Part shown: positions 1 through 8,019 of the stretch, in pieces
How positions within the stretch are numbered: position 1 is the stretch's first letter
Layout of the letters: each line of letters starts with the position of its first letter
NCBI GenBank assembly: GCA_964590515.1
Contig: CAZPZD010000012.1
Span: forward strand, 1-50,857
Source: JADFRG01 sp964590515
GTDB lineage: Bacteria > Chloroflexota > Anaerolineae > Anaerolineales > E44-bin32
DNA: 50,857 nt
Direction: 5' to 3'
Translations under genes and position numbers: made by a program
Notes under the pieces: generated by a model
The model's database searches: none
The model's input: only the letters and a program-made list of their open reading frames with translations
What the model was told of the DNA's origin: nothing

Positions 1-30
1 TGAGTCATACTCATTTCAAGAGGCGGCCGA

Positions 31-3000
31 GTGCCTGAAGTAACTTTACGCGCCTATGCCAAGCAGATCGACGAGCTCATCGAGCGGGAGCGGCTCGAGG
101 AGGCGATCGCGCACTGCCGCCATATCCTCCACGGCTACCCAAAACATCTGGAGACTTACCGTCATCTAGGTAAGGCTTACCTGGAGGCGAAGCGCTATGG
201 GGATGCGGCGGATATCTTTCAACGGGTCCTGTCCGCAGCTCCGGACGACTTCGTTTCACATATCGGGATGGCCATCGTTCGAGAGGACGAAGGCAATCTG
301 GATGCGGCCATTTGGCATATGGAACGGGCCTTCGAGACCAACCCGGCCAATCCGGCTATCCAACAAGAAATGAAGCGCTTGATCGGGAAGCGCGACGGGC
401 TGGAGCCGCACAAAGTCCGGTTGACTCGCGGCGCGCTTGCCAGGATGTATGCCCACGGCGAGCTCTACGCCCAGGCCGTTGCTGAGCTGCGCTCGGCCCT
501 GCAGGAAGACCCCGAACGGCCGGACTTGCAGGTCTTGCTTGCTGATATTTACTGGCAGACCGATCAGCACGGCGAGGCGACCTCGCTTTCCAACCGGATC
601 GTGGAGAAGCTCCCCTATTGTCTGATCGCTAACAGAATCCTGGCCGCCGGGCTGCAAGCTGGAGATCGGGTCGAGGAAGCTGCGGTATTCCATCGCAGGA
701 TTGCCGGACTGGACCCCTACGCGGCATTTGTCGAGTCCGCAATGGCCGATCCCGCCTCGGTCGAGCCCTCGGCGGTCATGGTCGAGAAGCTCGAGTGGCA
801 GGCCGGGGACGCTCAACCGGCATCCCGCCAGCCCGGTTGGGCAGCCACCCTCGGATATGAAATGCAGGAGGAACGCAAACGTTCCGAGGCAGGCGAAGGT
901 TTGCCGCAGACTGGTCCGCTCCCTCCGTGGCTCGAACCCGGCGAACCTCGGCCGTTTGAATCGAAGGCCGAGGATGAGCTTCGCGAGCAGATCGAGGCCC
1001 GCGAAGAGGCGAGCGACTCAACTCCGGCGCCGGTGGAATCGGCGTGGATGCCGGAGCTCGAAGCATACAAGTCTGAACCGCCTGCCGAGCCGGCGCTCGA
1101 GTGGGATGCCGAATCCGCTCCTGAGCCGGGGCCGGCCCCCTCGTGGATGAGCGAAGTCGAGCCGACGAGCGAGGGTGCTGGGTCGCCGCGCCCGGAGCAG
1201 GAGAGTGCGGTTCCGGAGTGGATGCAGGCCGCGGGCTGGGACGATTCCAGCGGAGAAGCTACCGACCGACCGATCTCGTTCTCGGACGAAGAATTGAGCG
1301 TCCTGGATGCGGGCGGCCTCCCCTCCGAGCCAGCCGCAACCGATGAGCTTGCGCCCGCGGAGCTCCCAGATTGGATCCACGATATGGCCCCGACCGACGG
1401 GCAAGAGCCCGAGGCCGCCGCCGACCCAGACCTCGAGCCGTCAGGCGAGGCCACCTTTCCCACAGCCGAGTCGGACGGGAAAGAACTGCCGAACTGGATT
1501 ACCGAGGATTCTCCCGGCGCGACCGAGACGATCGTCACCTGGCTTGGAGGCCGCACCAGCGAGCCCGCCGAGACCGAAGAACCGCCGGCCACTGACCTGC
1601 CGACCTGGATGAGCGACACCGGTCCACTGGAAGAGGCTCAACTGGGAGACAAAACCCCGCCGTCCGGTCTGCTGCGCCGGGTGGCTGCCAAGCCCGAGCC
1701 GGCCGAGCCGGCGGCCCCGCCCGTATTGCCGGGTTGGCTATCGGCGGTGGCAGATGCGGCCGCCCGCGAGGAACCACCGGCTAGTCCGATCGAACCGACG
1801 GTGGAGCCAGCCGAAGCTCGACAGACCGACCTGGCCCCCAGCCAAGTTCCAGATTGGCTGTCGGCCGCGATGGAAAACCGAGAACAGCCGGTCGAAGCAA
1901 GCGGTGTGTCGGAACTTGAGGAGTTCCCTGAGGCAGCCCCGAGCTGGTTGACCGGGATCGGAGAGCCGGAACCTGCCGATGAGCCAGCCGAGGAGCTTGC
2001 AGGGCTGGCCGATGAAGCGCCGCCTCGGGCCGAGGGCCTGGAGGCCACACCGGGGGTGGAGACGCCCGATTGGTTAAAGGGTTTGGCTGATGAAGGCGCC
2101 GACACGGTCGAAGTTCCTGGAGCGCGCACCCACGCGGCTCCAGACTGGTTGAGAGAGATTGCTGTTCCGGGAAGCGTGGGCTCTCAGGAATCCGAAGAAC
2201 CGGTCTCCCAGATCGAGGTCGCGCCGGACTGGCTTCAGGGGCTCGCGGAAGAGCCCGAGCCGGCATCCCCCGCCGCCGGAGTGCCGGACTGGTTGGAAGG
2301 GCTCGAACCGGAGCCGGAGGCTGCGCCCGAAGCCCGCGCCGAACTGCCGCGGTCGAGGCCGGAAAGCGTGCGGGAAGAAGTTCCGCCCGCACCCGAGCCT
2401 GTTGAAGAGGATGACGATGCAGTGCTGAGCTGGCTGGAAGGCCTGGCTGCCCGGCAGGTTGACCCTTCGGTTGCAGAGAGGGCCCCGGCGACCCGGCCTG
2501 CTGCGCCCATTTTGGAGCCGCGCAATATTCCCGAAGAGGCCGAAGAAGGCTTGGAGTGGCTCGAACAGCTGGCTGAGAAGCGCGGCCTCGACGTCGATGT
2601 GAGCGTCCCAAGGCCGCTTGCCCGGGCCCCGGAGCCTGAGCCCGAAGCTGAGCCGGAGCCTGCGGAAGCAGAGCCGACGGTGCTCGACACTGCTCCGGAT
2701 TGGCTGACCCGGATGTCCACTCAGCCACTTCCGAAACTCGAGCTACCGGCCGAGGCGCCTCCCGCACAGGCTGAACCCGAGGGTTGGAGTGAATTGGACT
2801 GGGCACTCGAAGAGGAGCCGGGCGCCGCACAACCATCTGAACTGCCGGCCCAGTTGGAGGCCGAGCCGGTGACTGTGGAGCCACCCGACGAGCCTGAGCA
2901 GCAAGACGAGGTCCCCGGATGGTTGCTGGAAGCCGCGGCGCAAGCGGAGCCCTCCCCGAGCGCCCCAACCTTGCCGGGATCGGTAGAGCCTGCGCCGGCT

Positions 3001-3336
3001 CCGGCCACTGCCCCTGCTGCTCCCCCGGCGGTCGAGCCACCGGTCCCCGCGGCACCAGTCCCTGCTGCCCGACGGGTGAAACCCGATCCGGCAAAGGTGC
3101 TTGAGGAGTCCCGGCAGGCGTTGGCGACCGGCGATATCGGATCCGCCGCAAAGCTCTACACCGGGCTGATTAAGCGGCGTGAGTCCTTGGGGCAGGTCAT
3201 CGAGGATCTGCGGATCGCACTGGAGCGAACGCCCGACGCGGCGACACTGTGGCAGGTCCTGGGCGACGCTTATATGAAGGGCGACCAGACCGCCGAGGCG
3301 ATCGAGGCCTACCGAAAGGGCATGGAGGCCAGCTGA
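31..3336 (+). CDS. Large TPR protein with about 19 Pro-x-Trp-Leu motifs
   Basis: This 1101-residue protein has helical tetratricopeptide repeats at its N-terminus (about residues 5-260; motifs such as HLGKAYLEAKRYGDAADIF) and another repeat block at the C-terminus (about 1040-1101; WQVLGDAYMKGDQTAEAIEAY). Between them lies a roughly 700-residue acidic, Pro/Ala/Glu-rich and probably disordered region carrying about 19 short motifs built on P-x-W-[L/M/I], for example PDWLSAAM, PDWLKGLA, PDWLQGLA and PSWMSEVE. No signal peptide or membrane segment is visible, so it is probably cytoplasmic. TPR domains normally bind proteins; the Trp motifs look like repeated docking peptides, but the partner is unknown. 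The start is GTG with an AAGAGG ribosome site seven bases upstream. ndk follows closely on the same strand. The reading frame is sure; the function is not. Confidence 0.85.
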   Translation: MPEVTLRAYAKQIDELIERERLEEAIAHCRHILHGYPKHLETYRHLGKAYLEAKRYGDAADIFQRVLSAAPDDFVSHIGMAIVREDEGNLDAAIWHMERAFETNPANPAIQQEMKRLIGKRDGLEPHKVRLTRGALARMYAHGELYAQAVAELRSALQEDPERPDLQVLLADIYWQTDQHGEATSLSNRIVEKLPYCLIANRILAAGLQAGDRVEEAAVFHRRIAGLDPYAAFVESAMADPASVEPSAVMVEKLEWQAGDAQPASRQPGWAATLGYEMQEERKRSEAGEGLPQTGPLPPWLEPGEPRPFESKAEDELREQIEAREEASDSTPAPVESAWMPELEAYKSEPPAEPALEWDAESAPEPGPAPSWMSEVEPTSEGAGSPRPEQESAVPEWMQAAGWDDSSGEATDRPISFSDEELSVLDAGGLPSEPAATDELAPAELPDWIHDMAPTDGQEPEAAADPDLEPSGEATFPTAESDGKELPNWITEDSPGATETIVTWLGGRTSEPAETEEPPATDLPTWMSDTGPLEEAQLGDKTPPSGLLRRVAAKPEPAEPAAPPVLPGWLSAVADAAAREEPPASPIEPTVEPAEARQTDLAPSQVPDWLSAAMENREQPVEASGVSELEEFPEAAPSWLTGIGEPEPADEPAEELAGLADEAPPRAEGLEATPGVETPDWLKGLADEGADTVEVPGARTHAAPDWLREIAVPGSVGSQESEEPVSQIEVAPDWLQGLAEEPEPASPAAGVPDWLEGLEPEPEAAPEARAELPRSRPESVREEVPPAPEPVEEDDDAVLSWLEGLAARQVDPSVAERAPATRPAAPILEPRNIPEEAEEGLEWLEQLAEKRGLDVDVSVPRPLARAPEPEPEAEPEPAEAEPTVLDTAPDWLTRMSTQPLPKLELPAEAPPAQAEPEGWSELDWALEEEPGAAQPSELPAQLEAEPVTVEPPDEPEQQDEVPGWLLEAAAQAEPSPSAPTLPGSVEPAPAPATAPAAPPAVEPPVPAAPVPAARRVKPDPAKVLEESRQALATGDIGSAAKLYTGLIKRRESLGQVIEDLRIALERTPDAATLWQVLGDAYMKGDQTAEAIEAYRKGMEAS

Positions 3337-3400
3337 CCTCGGCGGCTTGCAGGAGCGAATGGATCTGAACTCAGGTCTCCCCGAGTTCAGTTTTGTGGAG

Positions 3401-3859
3401 ATGAAATTGCAGCGGACCCTGGTTCTGATCAAGCCGGATGGAGTTCAGCGGGGGCTGGTTGGGGAGATCACCGGCCGGCTCGAACGCCGTGGCCTGAAGC
3501 TAGTCGCCGCCAAGTTCGTCAAAGTGGACGCCGACTTGGCTGCCCGCCATTATGCCGTCCACGAAGGAAAGCCTTTCTACGAAGGGCTCATCCGCTACAT
3601 TACCTCGTCACCGGTGGTGGCGATGGTCTGGGAAGGACCGGCGGCGATCGAGGCTGTGCGCCAGACGATGGGGGCGACCGATCCTCGGCAGGCCAGTCCG
3701 GGTACCGTGCGGCATGACTTCGGACTCGAAATTGGCCGCAACCTCACCCACGCCTCCGACGGGCCTCAGACGGCTGAGCAGGAGATTCCACTCTGGTTCG
3801 GGCCGGACGAGATCGTCAGTTGGTCGCGCGATTCGGACGGCTGGATTCTCGAAAAGTAG
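3401..3859 (+). CDS. ndk: Nucleoside diphosphate kinase
   Basis: This enzyme moves the terminal phosphate of ATP to other nucleoside diphosphates through a phosphohistidine intermediate. The sequence shows the N-terminal strand and lysine (TLVLIKPDGVQRG, Lys11) and the catalytic His117 in RNLTHASDG. The usual arginine-glycine before the active-site helix (RGDFG in most homologues) reads RHDFG here, an unusual but probably tolerated change. Length (153 residues) is normal. The exact start is uncertain: ATG 3401 sits directly against GTGGAG, whereas the in-frame TTG at 3407 has GGAG six bases upstream and would give the typical short N-terminus. The gene lies about 60 bases downstream of the TPR gene and may be cotranscribed with it. 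Confidence 0.95.
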   Translation: MKLQRTLVLIKPDGVQRGLVGEITGRLERRGLKLVAAKFVKVDADLAARHYAVHEGKPFYEGLIRYITSSPVVAMVWEGPAAIEAVRQTMGATDPRQASPGTVRHDFGLEIGRNLTHASDGPQTAEQEIPLWFGPDEIVSWSRDSDGWILEK

Positions 3860-3871
3860 CCGAGCCGTCCT

Positions 3872-4231
3872 TCAGGCCATCCGAAGCAACACCTTCCCTT
3901 TTCCCCACAGCTCTTCCAGCCCGTAGTATTCACGAAGCTGCTCTGAGAATATGTGCAGGACCACGCTGCCGTAATCGTGCAGCACCCAGCCGCTGGCCGC
4001 CTCTCCTTCGACATGCAGCGGTCCACTCCCGTATGCCGCTTTTACCCGGCGCTGAACTTCATTGGACAGTGCTTTCAACGTCCGCTCGCTTCCCCCGGTA
4101 CTGATGACAAATAGGTCCGCGAAACTGCAGATCCCGGACAGGTCCAGCAGCAGGATGTCTTCCGCCTTGCGCTCCTCGAGGGTGTTCACAATGGATTTGG
4201 CCAGCTCCAGCGGCACCGGTGTGGATCTCAA
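3872..4231 (-). CDS. rsfS: Ribosomal silencing factor RsfS
   Basis: This 119-residue protein matches the RsfS/YbeB/DUF143 family along its full length, with the conserved core DILLLDLSG, the ADLFVISTG segment and the HVEGEAASGWVLHDYGSVVLHIF block. RsfS binds ribosomal protein L14 and blocks joining of the 50S and 30S subunits when nutrients are scarce. The start is TTG, supported by GAGGA seven bases upstream, and it overlaps the stop codon of thpR, so the two genes are translationally coupled. In many bacteria rsfS sits next to nadD; here nadD lies about 22 kb away beside obgE. The gene converges on ndk, leaving only 12 bases between their stop codons. Confidence 0.93.
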   Translation of the reverse strand: MRSTPVPLELAKSIVNTLEERKAEDILLLDLSGICSFADLFVISTGGSERTLKALSNEVQRRVKAAYGSGPLHVEGEAASGWVLHDYGSVVLHIFSEQLREYYGLEELWGKGKVLLRMA

Positions 4232-4809
4232 TTTGGGGTCCTCAGCGGCGCGAAGTACAGGCGGGAATACACCGCCCCGGCCCCGGTCAGCTCGCTCCGC
4301 ATGAGGCTGACCCCTTCCGCCTGGACCGAACCGAGATTGGCGCTTCGGACCGTCCGGAGCTGATCAGCCAGCAGCCCCAGCTCGCTTTGGCTCGCCTCGC
4401 GCCGGAGCCGGCCCAGGGTCAGGTGCGGATGGAAGGTTCGCTCTTCAGCATCGATCCCAACCTTCGAGACCCTGCCCCCAATCTCGGCTTGCAGCTTGCT
4501 GAGCGAGACATCAGCCTCCCGGATGCCGATCCAGATTACCCTCGGTCGATTAAGGTTCGGGAAGCCTCCCAGTCCGCCGACCTCAAAGATCATTCGCGGG
4601 TGGTTGACACACACTTCATCCAGGCTGCCGGCGATCAACCCAACGGTCCGGTCATCAATCTCGCCTAGGAATTGGAGGGTCAGGTGGATCGCCTCCGGCT
4701 CTACCCATCGGATCGCCTGCCCGCCCACCAGTTCCCGCAGCTTGGCGATTTCGGTCCCTAGCCTTCGCTGCATGGCGCTTGGAAGTTCGACGGCGATAAA
4801 GGCGCGCAC
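4228..4809 (-). CDS. thpR: RNA 2',3'-cyclic phosphodiesterase (LigT family)
   Basis: A 193-residue member of the 2H phosphoesterase family. The two catalytic H-x-T motifs are present as IHLTLQFLGEID and FHPHLTLGRLR, at the spacing expected for LigT/ThpR. The family hydrolyses 2',3'-cyclic phosphate ends of RNA to 2'-phosphates and can ligate tRNA halves in vitro; the biological substrate is not well defined. It is the first gene of a two-gene unit with rsfS, overlapping it by four bases. An extended -10 element (TGGTATAAT) lies about 120 bases upstream. Name confidence is high because the N-terminus (MRAFIAVELP) and both motifs are typical. Confidence 0.9.
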   Translation of the reverse strand: MRAFIAVELPSAMQRRLGTEIAKLRELVGGQAIRWVEPEAIHLTLQFLGEIDDRTVGLIAGSLDEVCVNHPRMIFEVGGLGGFPNLNRPRVIWIGIREADVSLSKLQAEIGGRVSKVGIDAEERTFHPHLTLGRLRREASQSELGLLADQLRTVRSANLGSVQAEGVSLMRSELTGAGAVYSRLYFAPLRTPN

Positions 4810-4930
4810 GGCCTGGGCTATGCGGCGGCCCAGTCGAGGTTCGAAGCCGGGGGATTAAGCAAGAACGGCCAGGCGAGTGTTTCCGGCGCCTGCCGCTCTG
4901 TTAGCCCGTTGGCCCAACCCATCCATGCAG

Positions 4931-4939
4931 ATTATACCA
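4931..4939 (-). promoter_or_regulatory. Extended -10 promoter element upstream of thpR-rsfS
   Basis: Read on the minus strand the site is TGGTATAAT, a perfect -10 hexamer with the TG extension that can replace a -35 box. No convincing -35 is visible. It would start a transcript near 4924, giving thpR a leader of about 115 bases. The same ten bases (TGGTATAATC) occur before yebC. Confidence 0.5.
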
Positions 4940-4968
4940 TTTACGACCCCGAGGGCTGCCATTAGAAT
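4940..4968 (+). promoter_or_regulatory. Candidate promoter for the L,D-transpeptidase gene
   Basis: TTTACG (4940-4945) and TAGAAT (4963-4968) are separated by exactly 17 bases. Transcription would begin near 4975, only about three bases before the ATG at 4978, so the mRNA may be leaderless or nearly so. It is divergent from the thpR promoter element and interleaved with it. Confidence 0.45.
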
Positions 4969-4977
4969 GCCGGAGCA

Positions 4978-6006
4978 ATGGAGGGCTTGGGTCGCCGCGA
5001 TGTTCTTCGGCTTGGACTGCTTTCCCCCGGCGCGCTCGCCCTCCGCCCCCCGGACCCGCCGGCTGGCTATCCAGCATTCGGGATCGGTAGAGTCTCAGTC
5101 GAGTGGATTGGTCTGTATTCGGAACCGTCGTTCCGCGCTCCCCAGCCGCACAAGTTGACCCGCGATACGCTGCTCAGCATGCTGGCCCGGGTCACGGCCG
5201 ACGAGGGACCCCGCCACAATCCCATCTGGTACTCGGTGCCCGACGGGTACGTTCACTCCGGTCACGTGCAGCCGGTCGCCTGGCGGCCGACGCGGGCGGA
5301 GCGCCACGTCCCAGCGGCCGGCGCCCTGTTTGAAGTCTCGGTGCCTTACACCCGTACCTACCGCAGTCCCGACCCGGCCTCCGACCCTCTGTACCGCCTG
5401 TACTATCAGTCCACGGCCTGGGTCACCTCATCCCAGATCGGTGAGGATGGTCGGATCTGGTATGAGTTGCTCGACGACCTGCTGCGGATCCGCTACTACG
5501 TGCGCGGCGAACACTTGAGGCGGATTTCGCCCGCCGAATTCTCACCGATCTCGCCCGAAGTTCCGCTGCAGCACAAACAGATCTCGGTCGACCTGCGCAC
5601 TCAGGAGCTGTTCTGCTATGAGTTTGACCGGCTGGTGTTTCGAACCCGGATCTCGAGCGGCATTCCGGATACCCGGCCCCGCGAGAATGGGATCCCGACG
5701 ATTACTCCCTCCGGCCAATTCTTCATTGAAGTCAAAATGCCGAGCCGCCACATGGGGGACGGACGGATCACGCCGGACCTGGAGGCCTATGAACTGCCCG
5801 GGGTCCCGTGGGTCTCTTTCTTCACCGCCACGGGAATTGCCTTCCACGGAACCTACTGGCACAACGACTTCGGGAGACCGATGAGCCACGGCTGCATCAA
5901 CATGGACACCCAAGAAGCCAGGTGGCTCTACCGCTGGACCCTCCCGGTCGTTCAGCCGGACGAGAAGCACCGGATCGGCCGGGGAACCCCCATTTACATT
6001 AGCTGA
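4978..6006 (+). CDS. L,D-transpeptidase (YkuD domain), exported
   Basis: A 342-residue protein ending in a YkuD catalytic domain. The conserved signature is present: a histidine in AFHGTYWHN, then SHGCINM with the catalytic Cys306. YkuD enzymes make 3-3 cross-links in peptidoglycan or attach proteins to it through a Cys thioester. The N-terminus GLGRRDVLRLGLLSPGALAL has a twin-arginine pair before a hydrophobic stretch, so Tat or Sec export is likely. The middle region (about residues 60-190) has an SH3-like or substrate-recognition character but no family I can name. It stands alone: thpR is divergent and the next gene converges. A promoter hugging the start codon suggests separate transcription. 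Confidence 0.88.
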   Translation: MEGLGRRDVLRLGLLSPGALALRPPDPPAGYPAFGIGRVSVEWIGLYSEPSFRAPQPHKLTRDTLLSMLARVTADEGPRHNPIWYSVPDGYVHSGHVQPVAWRPTRAERHVPAAGALFEVSVPYTRTYRSPDPASDPLYRLYYQSTAWVTSSQIGEDGRIWYELLDDLLRIRYYVRGEHLRRISPAEFSPISPEVPLQHKQISVDLRTQELFCYEFDRLVFRTRISSGIPDTRPRENGIPTITPSGQFFIEVKMPSRHMGDGRITPDLEAYELPGVPWVSFFTATGIAFHGTYWHNDFGRPMSHGCINMDTQEARWLYRWTLPVVQPDEKHRIGRGTPIYIS

Positions 6007-6009
6007 GTT

Positions 6010-7302
6010 CTAGAGCCGCTGCTTTCCCTTGCGGACCTGGTCGAGCAGCTGGGGGAGTTGCCCGGTCTGTCTGAAACCCGAAGCCCCCCGGTCGACCGCC
6101 TCCTGCCCTTGGGCTTCGGTGAGCGCCTCGGCCAGCACGAAGATTTCGAATCCCTGCCCTAATTGGCGCAATCCACGCAGCAGCCAGTAATCGCGTTCTT
6201 GGGCCATATCCGAATTCACCAAGACCATTTCGGGTGGGATGTGCTCGGCCAGCGCCAGGGCCTCTTCGGCCCCGGCCGCCTCGGTCACCCGGTAGCCGTG
6301 GGCCTGGATCATCATGACCAGGAACTCGCGGGCGATGTCATCTTGCTCGGCCACTAATACCCGGCCGGCAGGGCTGAGCCCTGCTCCCAGCACTGCCTGA
6401 ATCGTAGAGACGAGCGCCCCGGTGCCAGTTGGTCGCACGAGAAAGCTGGCTGCCCCGAGCCGCTCCCCCTGTGGATCGCTAGTCGAAGTGAGGAACAACA
6501 CCGGGATATTCAGCGTGCGACTGTCCTGCTTGAGCACCATCGCGACGTCCAGGGCTCCCGGATCGCGGGCCAGCATGTCCAGCAGGATCAGATCGGGCTG
6601 CTCGCGCCGAGCCAACCCTAACACCTCCCCGCCGTTCGAGGTCGGGATGACCGAATATCCCTCATCGACGAGTTCTGCCGTCATCTCCGCCAGGCGGGCC
6701 GGCTCGTCGATCACCAGCAGCAAGGTTTCGCCGGATTTCGGCTCCCCGCTCAAGTGGTACTCGACGATGCTGCGGAGGTCGCCCTCGCCTCTGGGTGCTG
6801 CCAGAAGTGGGAGGGAGAGTCGAAAGGCGGGTTGGTCGGGCTCGGGATACTCCAGAGTGAGGTTTCCGCCGAGTCCGCCGGCCATAGCCTGAATCGAGGG
6901 AAGCGACGGAAGCGACGGGATCAGCGGCTGCGGCGTTCGGCTCGAGCTAGCCGTCGGTTGCAGCCCGTCGGCTAGCCGCCTGGCGGCCAGTGGTGAAGCG
7001 GGCAGCTTGACCTGGACCACCGCCCACGGATTTTCGGCGGGATTGCCTTCGAGCCGGGAGCCGCTGGCCCAAATCTCGGCCGTCACTAGGACTTCGCCCT
7101 GCTCGGCGGCGTCCACGGCATGGCCGATGACGCCCCCGATCAGGCTGACCAAGCGCTGTCGGTCCCCCCGAACCGCAGGCAGGTGGGCCGGATACTCGGC
7201 CACAACTGTCACCGGCTTGTCGCCGATCAATCCGACTGCCTGGGCGACCGCTTCCTCGATCGCCTGAGGAAGATCGGTGCGGGCCTCTCGCCGCTCAACC
7301 AT
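6010..7302 (-). CDS. Degenerate histidine-kinase ATPase fused to two receiver domains
   Basis: A 430-residue signalling protein. Residues 1-170 resemble a HATPase_c fold (GDRQRLVSLIGGVIGHAVDAAEQG at the N-box, MAGGLGGNLTLE at the C-terminal side), but the N-box asparagine and the central ATP-lid motifs are missing and there is no phosphoacceptor histidine region. Two receiver domains follow. The first keeps the phosphoacceptor aspartate (Asp242 in LILLD) but has Arg290 where the conserved lysine should be. The second has Asn363 at the aspartate position and no lysine, so it is a pseudoreceiver. It lies about 30 bases downstream of the OmpR-type regulator and kinase on the same strand, so it is probably the third component of that system. 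No DNA-binding output domain is present. Confidence 0.8.
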   Translation of the reverse strand: MVERREARTDLPQAIEEAVAQAVGLIGDKPVTVVAEYPAHLPAVRGDRQRLVSLIGGVIGHAVDAAEQGEVLVTAEIWASGSRLEGNPAENPWAVVQVKLPASPLAARRLADGLQPTASSSRTPQPLIPSLPSLPSIQAMAGGLGGNLTLEYPEPDQPAFRLSLPLLAAPRGEGDLRSIVEYHLSGEPKSGETLLLVIDEPARLAEMTAELVDEGYSVIPTSNGGEVLGLARREQPDLILLDMLARDPGALDVAMVLKQDSRTLNIPVLFLTSTSDPQGERLGAASFLVRPTGTGALVSTIQAVLGAGLSPAGRVLVAEQDDIAREFLVMMIQAHGYRVTEAAGAEEALALAEHIPPEMVLVNSDMAQERDYWLLRGLRQLGQGFEIFVLAEALTEAQGQEAVDRGASGFRQTGQLPQLLDQVRKGKQRL

Positions 7303-7335
7303 AGTTGACTTCTCGCAGTGGGCGCCTCACGCGGA

Positions 7336-8019
7336 CTAGCCCTCCTCCAGACGGTACCCGTAACCACGGACTGTCACCAGGCGCTGTGGGTTTTCCGGAT
7401 CCGTTTCGATCTTCTGGCGGACGAACCAGATGTAGCGGCGTAACGCACTGCTGCCTTCTTCCCGGAGATTGCGCCAGACCGCGGCGGTGAGGTCCTCCTG
7501 AGAAACGGCCTCCCCTGGCCGGCTGGCCAGAGCCGCCAGCAATCGGAACTCGGTCGGGGTCAAGGCAAGCGGTTGACCGGCCAGACTGGCCTCCATGCGC
7601 CGGGTGTCCACTTCGATCGCCCCTACCCTGTGGAGTGGCGGCTCCTCCGCTGCACCCGAGCTGGCGCGTGCCAAAACTGCCTTGATTCGGGCGGCCAGTT
7701 CGGCCAGGCTGAACGGTTTAGCCAGGTAATCATCCACTCCTAGCCGGAATCCTCTCAGTTTGTCCGCCTCGGACGATTTTGCAGTCAGCATAATGATGGG
7801 CGTGTGGGCCATCTCCCGCACCCGGGCACAGACCTCCCAGCCGTCCATGCCGGGCATCATCACGTCCAGCAAGATGAGTTCCGGCCGCTCACGGAAGAAC
7901 TCTTTCAGGGCCTTGGTGCCCCGGTCAGCCTGGACGACTTGGTGACCCTCGCCCTCCAGGTACTCTCCGACGAAGCGCAGCAGGGTCTTGTCGTCGTCAA
8001 CCGCCAGGATCTTCGCCAT
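7336..8019 (-). CDS. OmpR/PhoB-family response regulator
   Basis: A 227-residue two-domain regulator. The receiver domain (residues 1-118) has the acidic pair Asp8/Asp9, phosphoacceptor Asp52 (LILLDVMMPG), Thr79 and Lys101, all intact. The C-terminal winged-helix domain (about 130-225) carries the typical EFRLLAALASRPGEAVSQEDL and GYGYRLEEG segments, so it should bind DNA as a dimer. Its start codon shares one base with the stop codon of the upstream kinase (TAATG), which shows translational coupling and marks the pair as cognate. The signal and target genes cannot be read from the sequence. The pilus cluster immediately upstream is a plausible target but is separated by a terminator. Confidence 0.95.
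   Translation of the reverse strand: MAKILAVDDDKTLLRFVGEYLEGEGHQVVQADRGTKALKEFFRERPELILLDVMMPGMDGWEVCARVREMAHTPIIMLTAKSSEADKLRGFRLGVDDYLAKPFSLAELAARIKAVLARASSGAAEEPPLHRVGAIEVDTRRMEASLAGQPLALTPTEFRLLAALASRPGEAVSQEDLTAAVWRNLREEGSSALRRYIWFVRQKIETDPENPQRLVTVRGYGYRLEEG

Noticed and set aside
1781..3151. Minus-strand frame of 456 codons inside the TPR gene
   Set aside because: Its Pro/Arg/Ala composition is the mirror of the Pro/Glu-rich repeats on the other strand; no domain or ribosome site.
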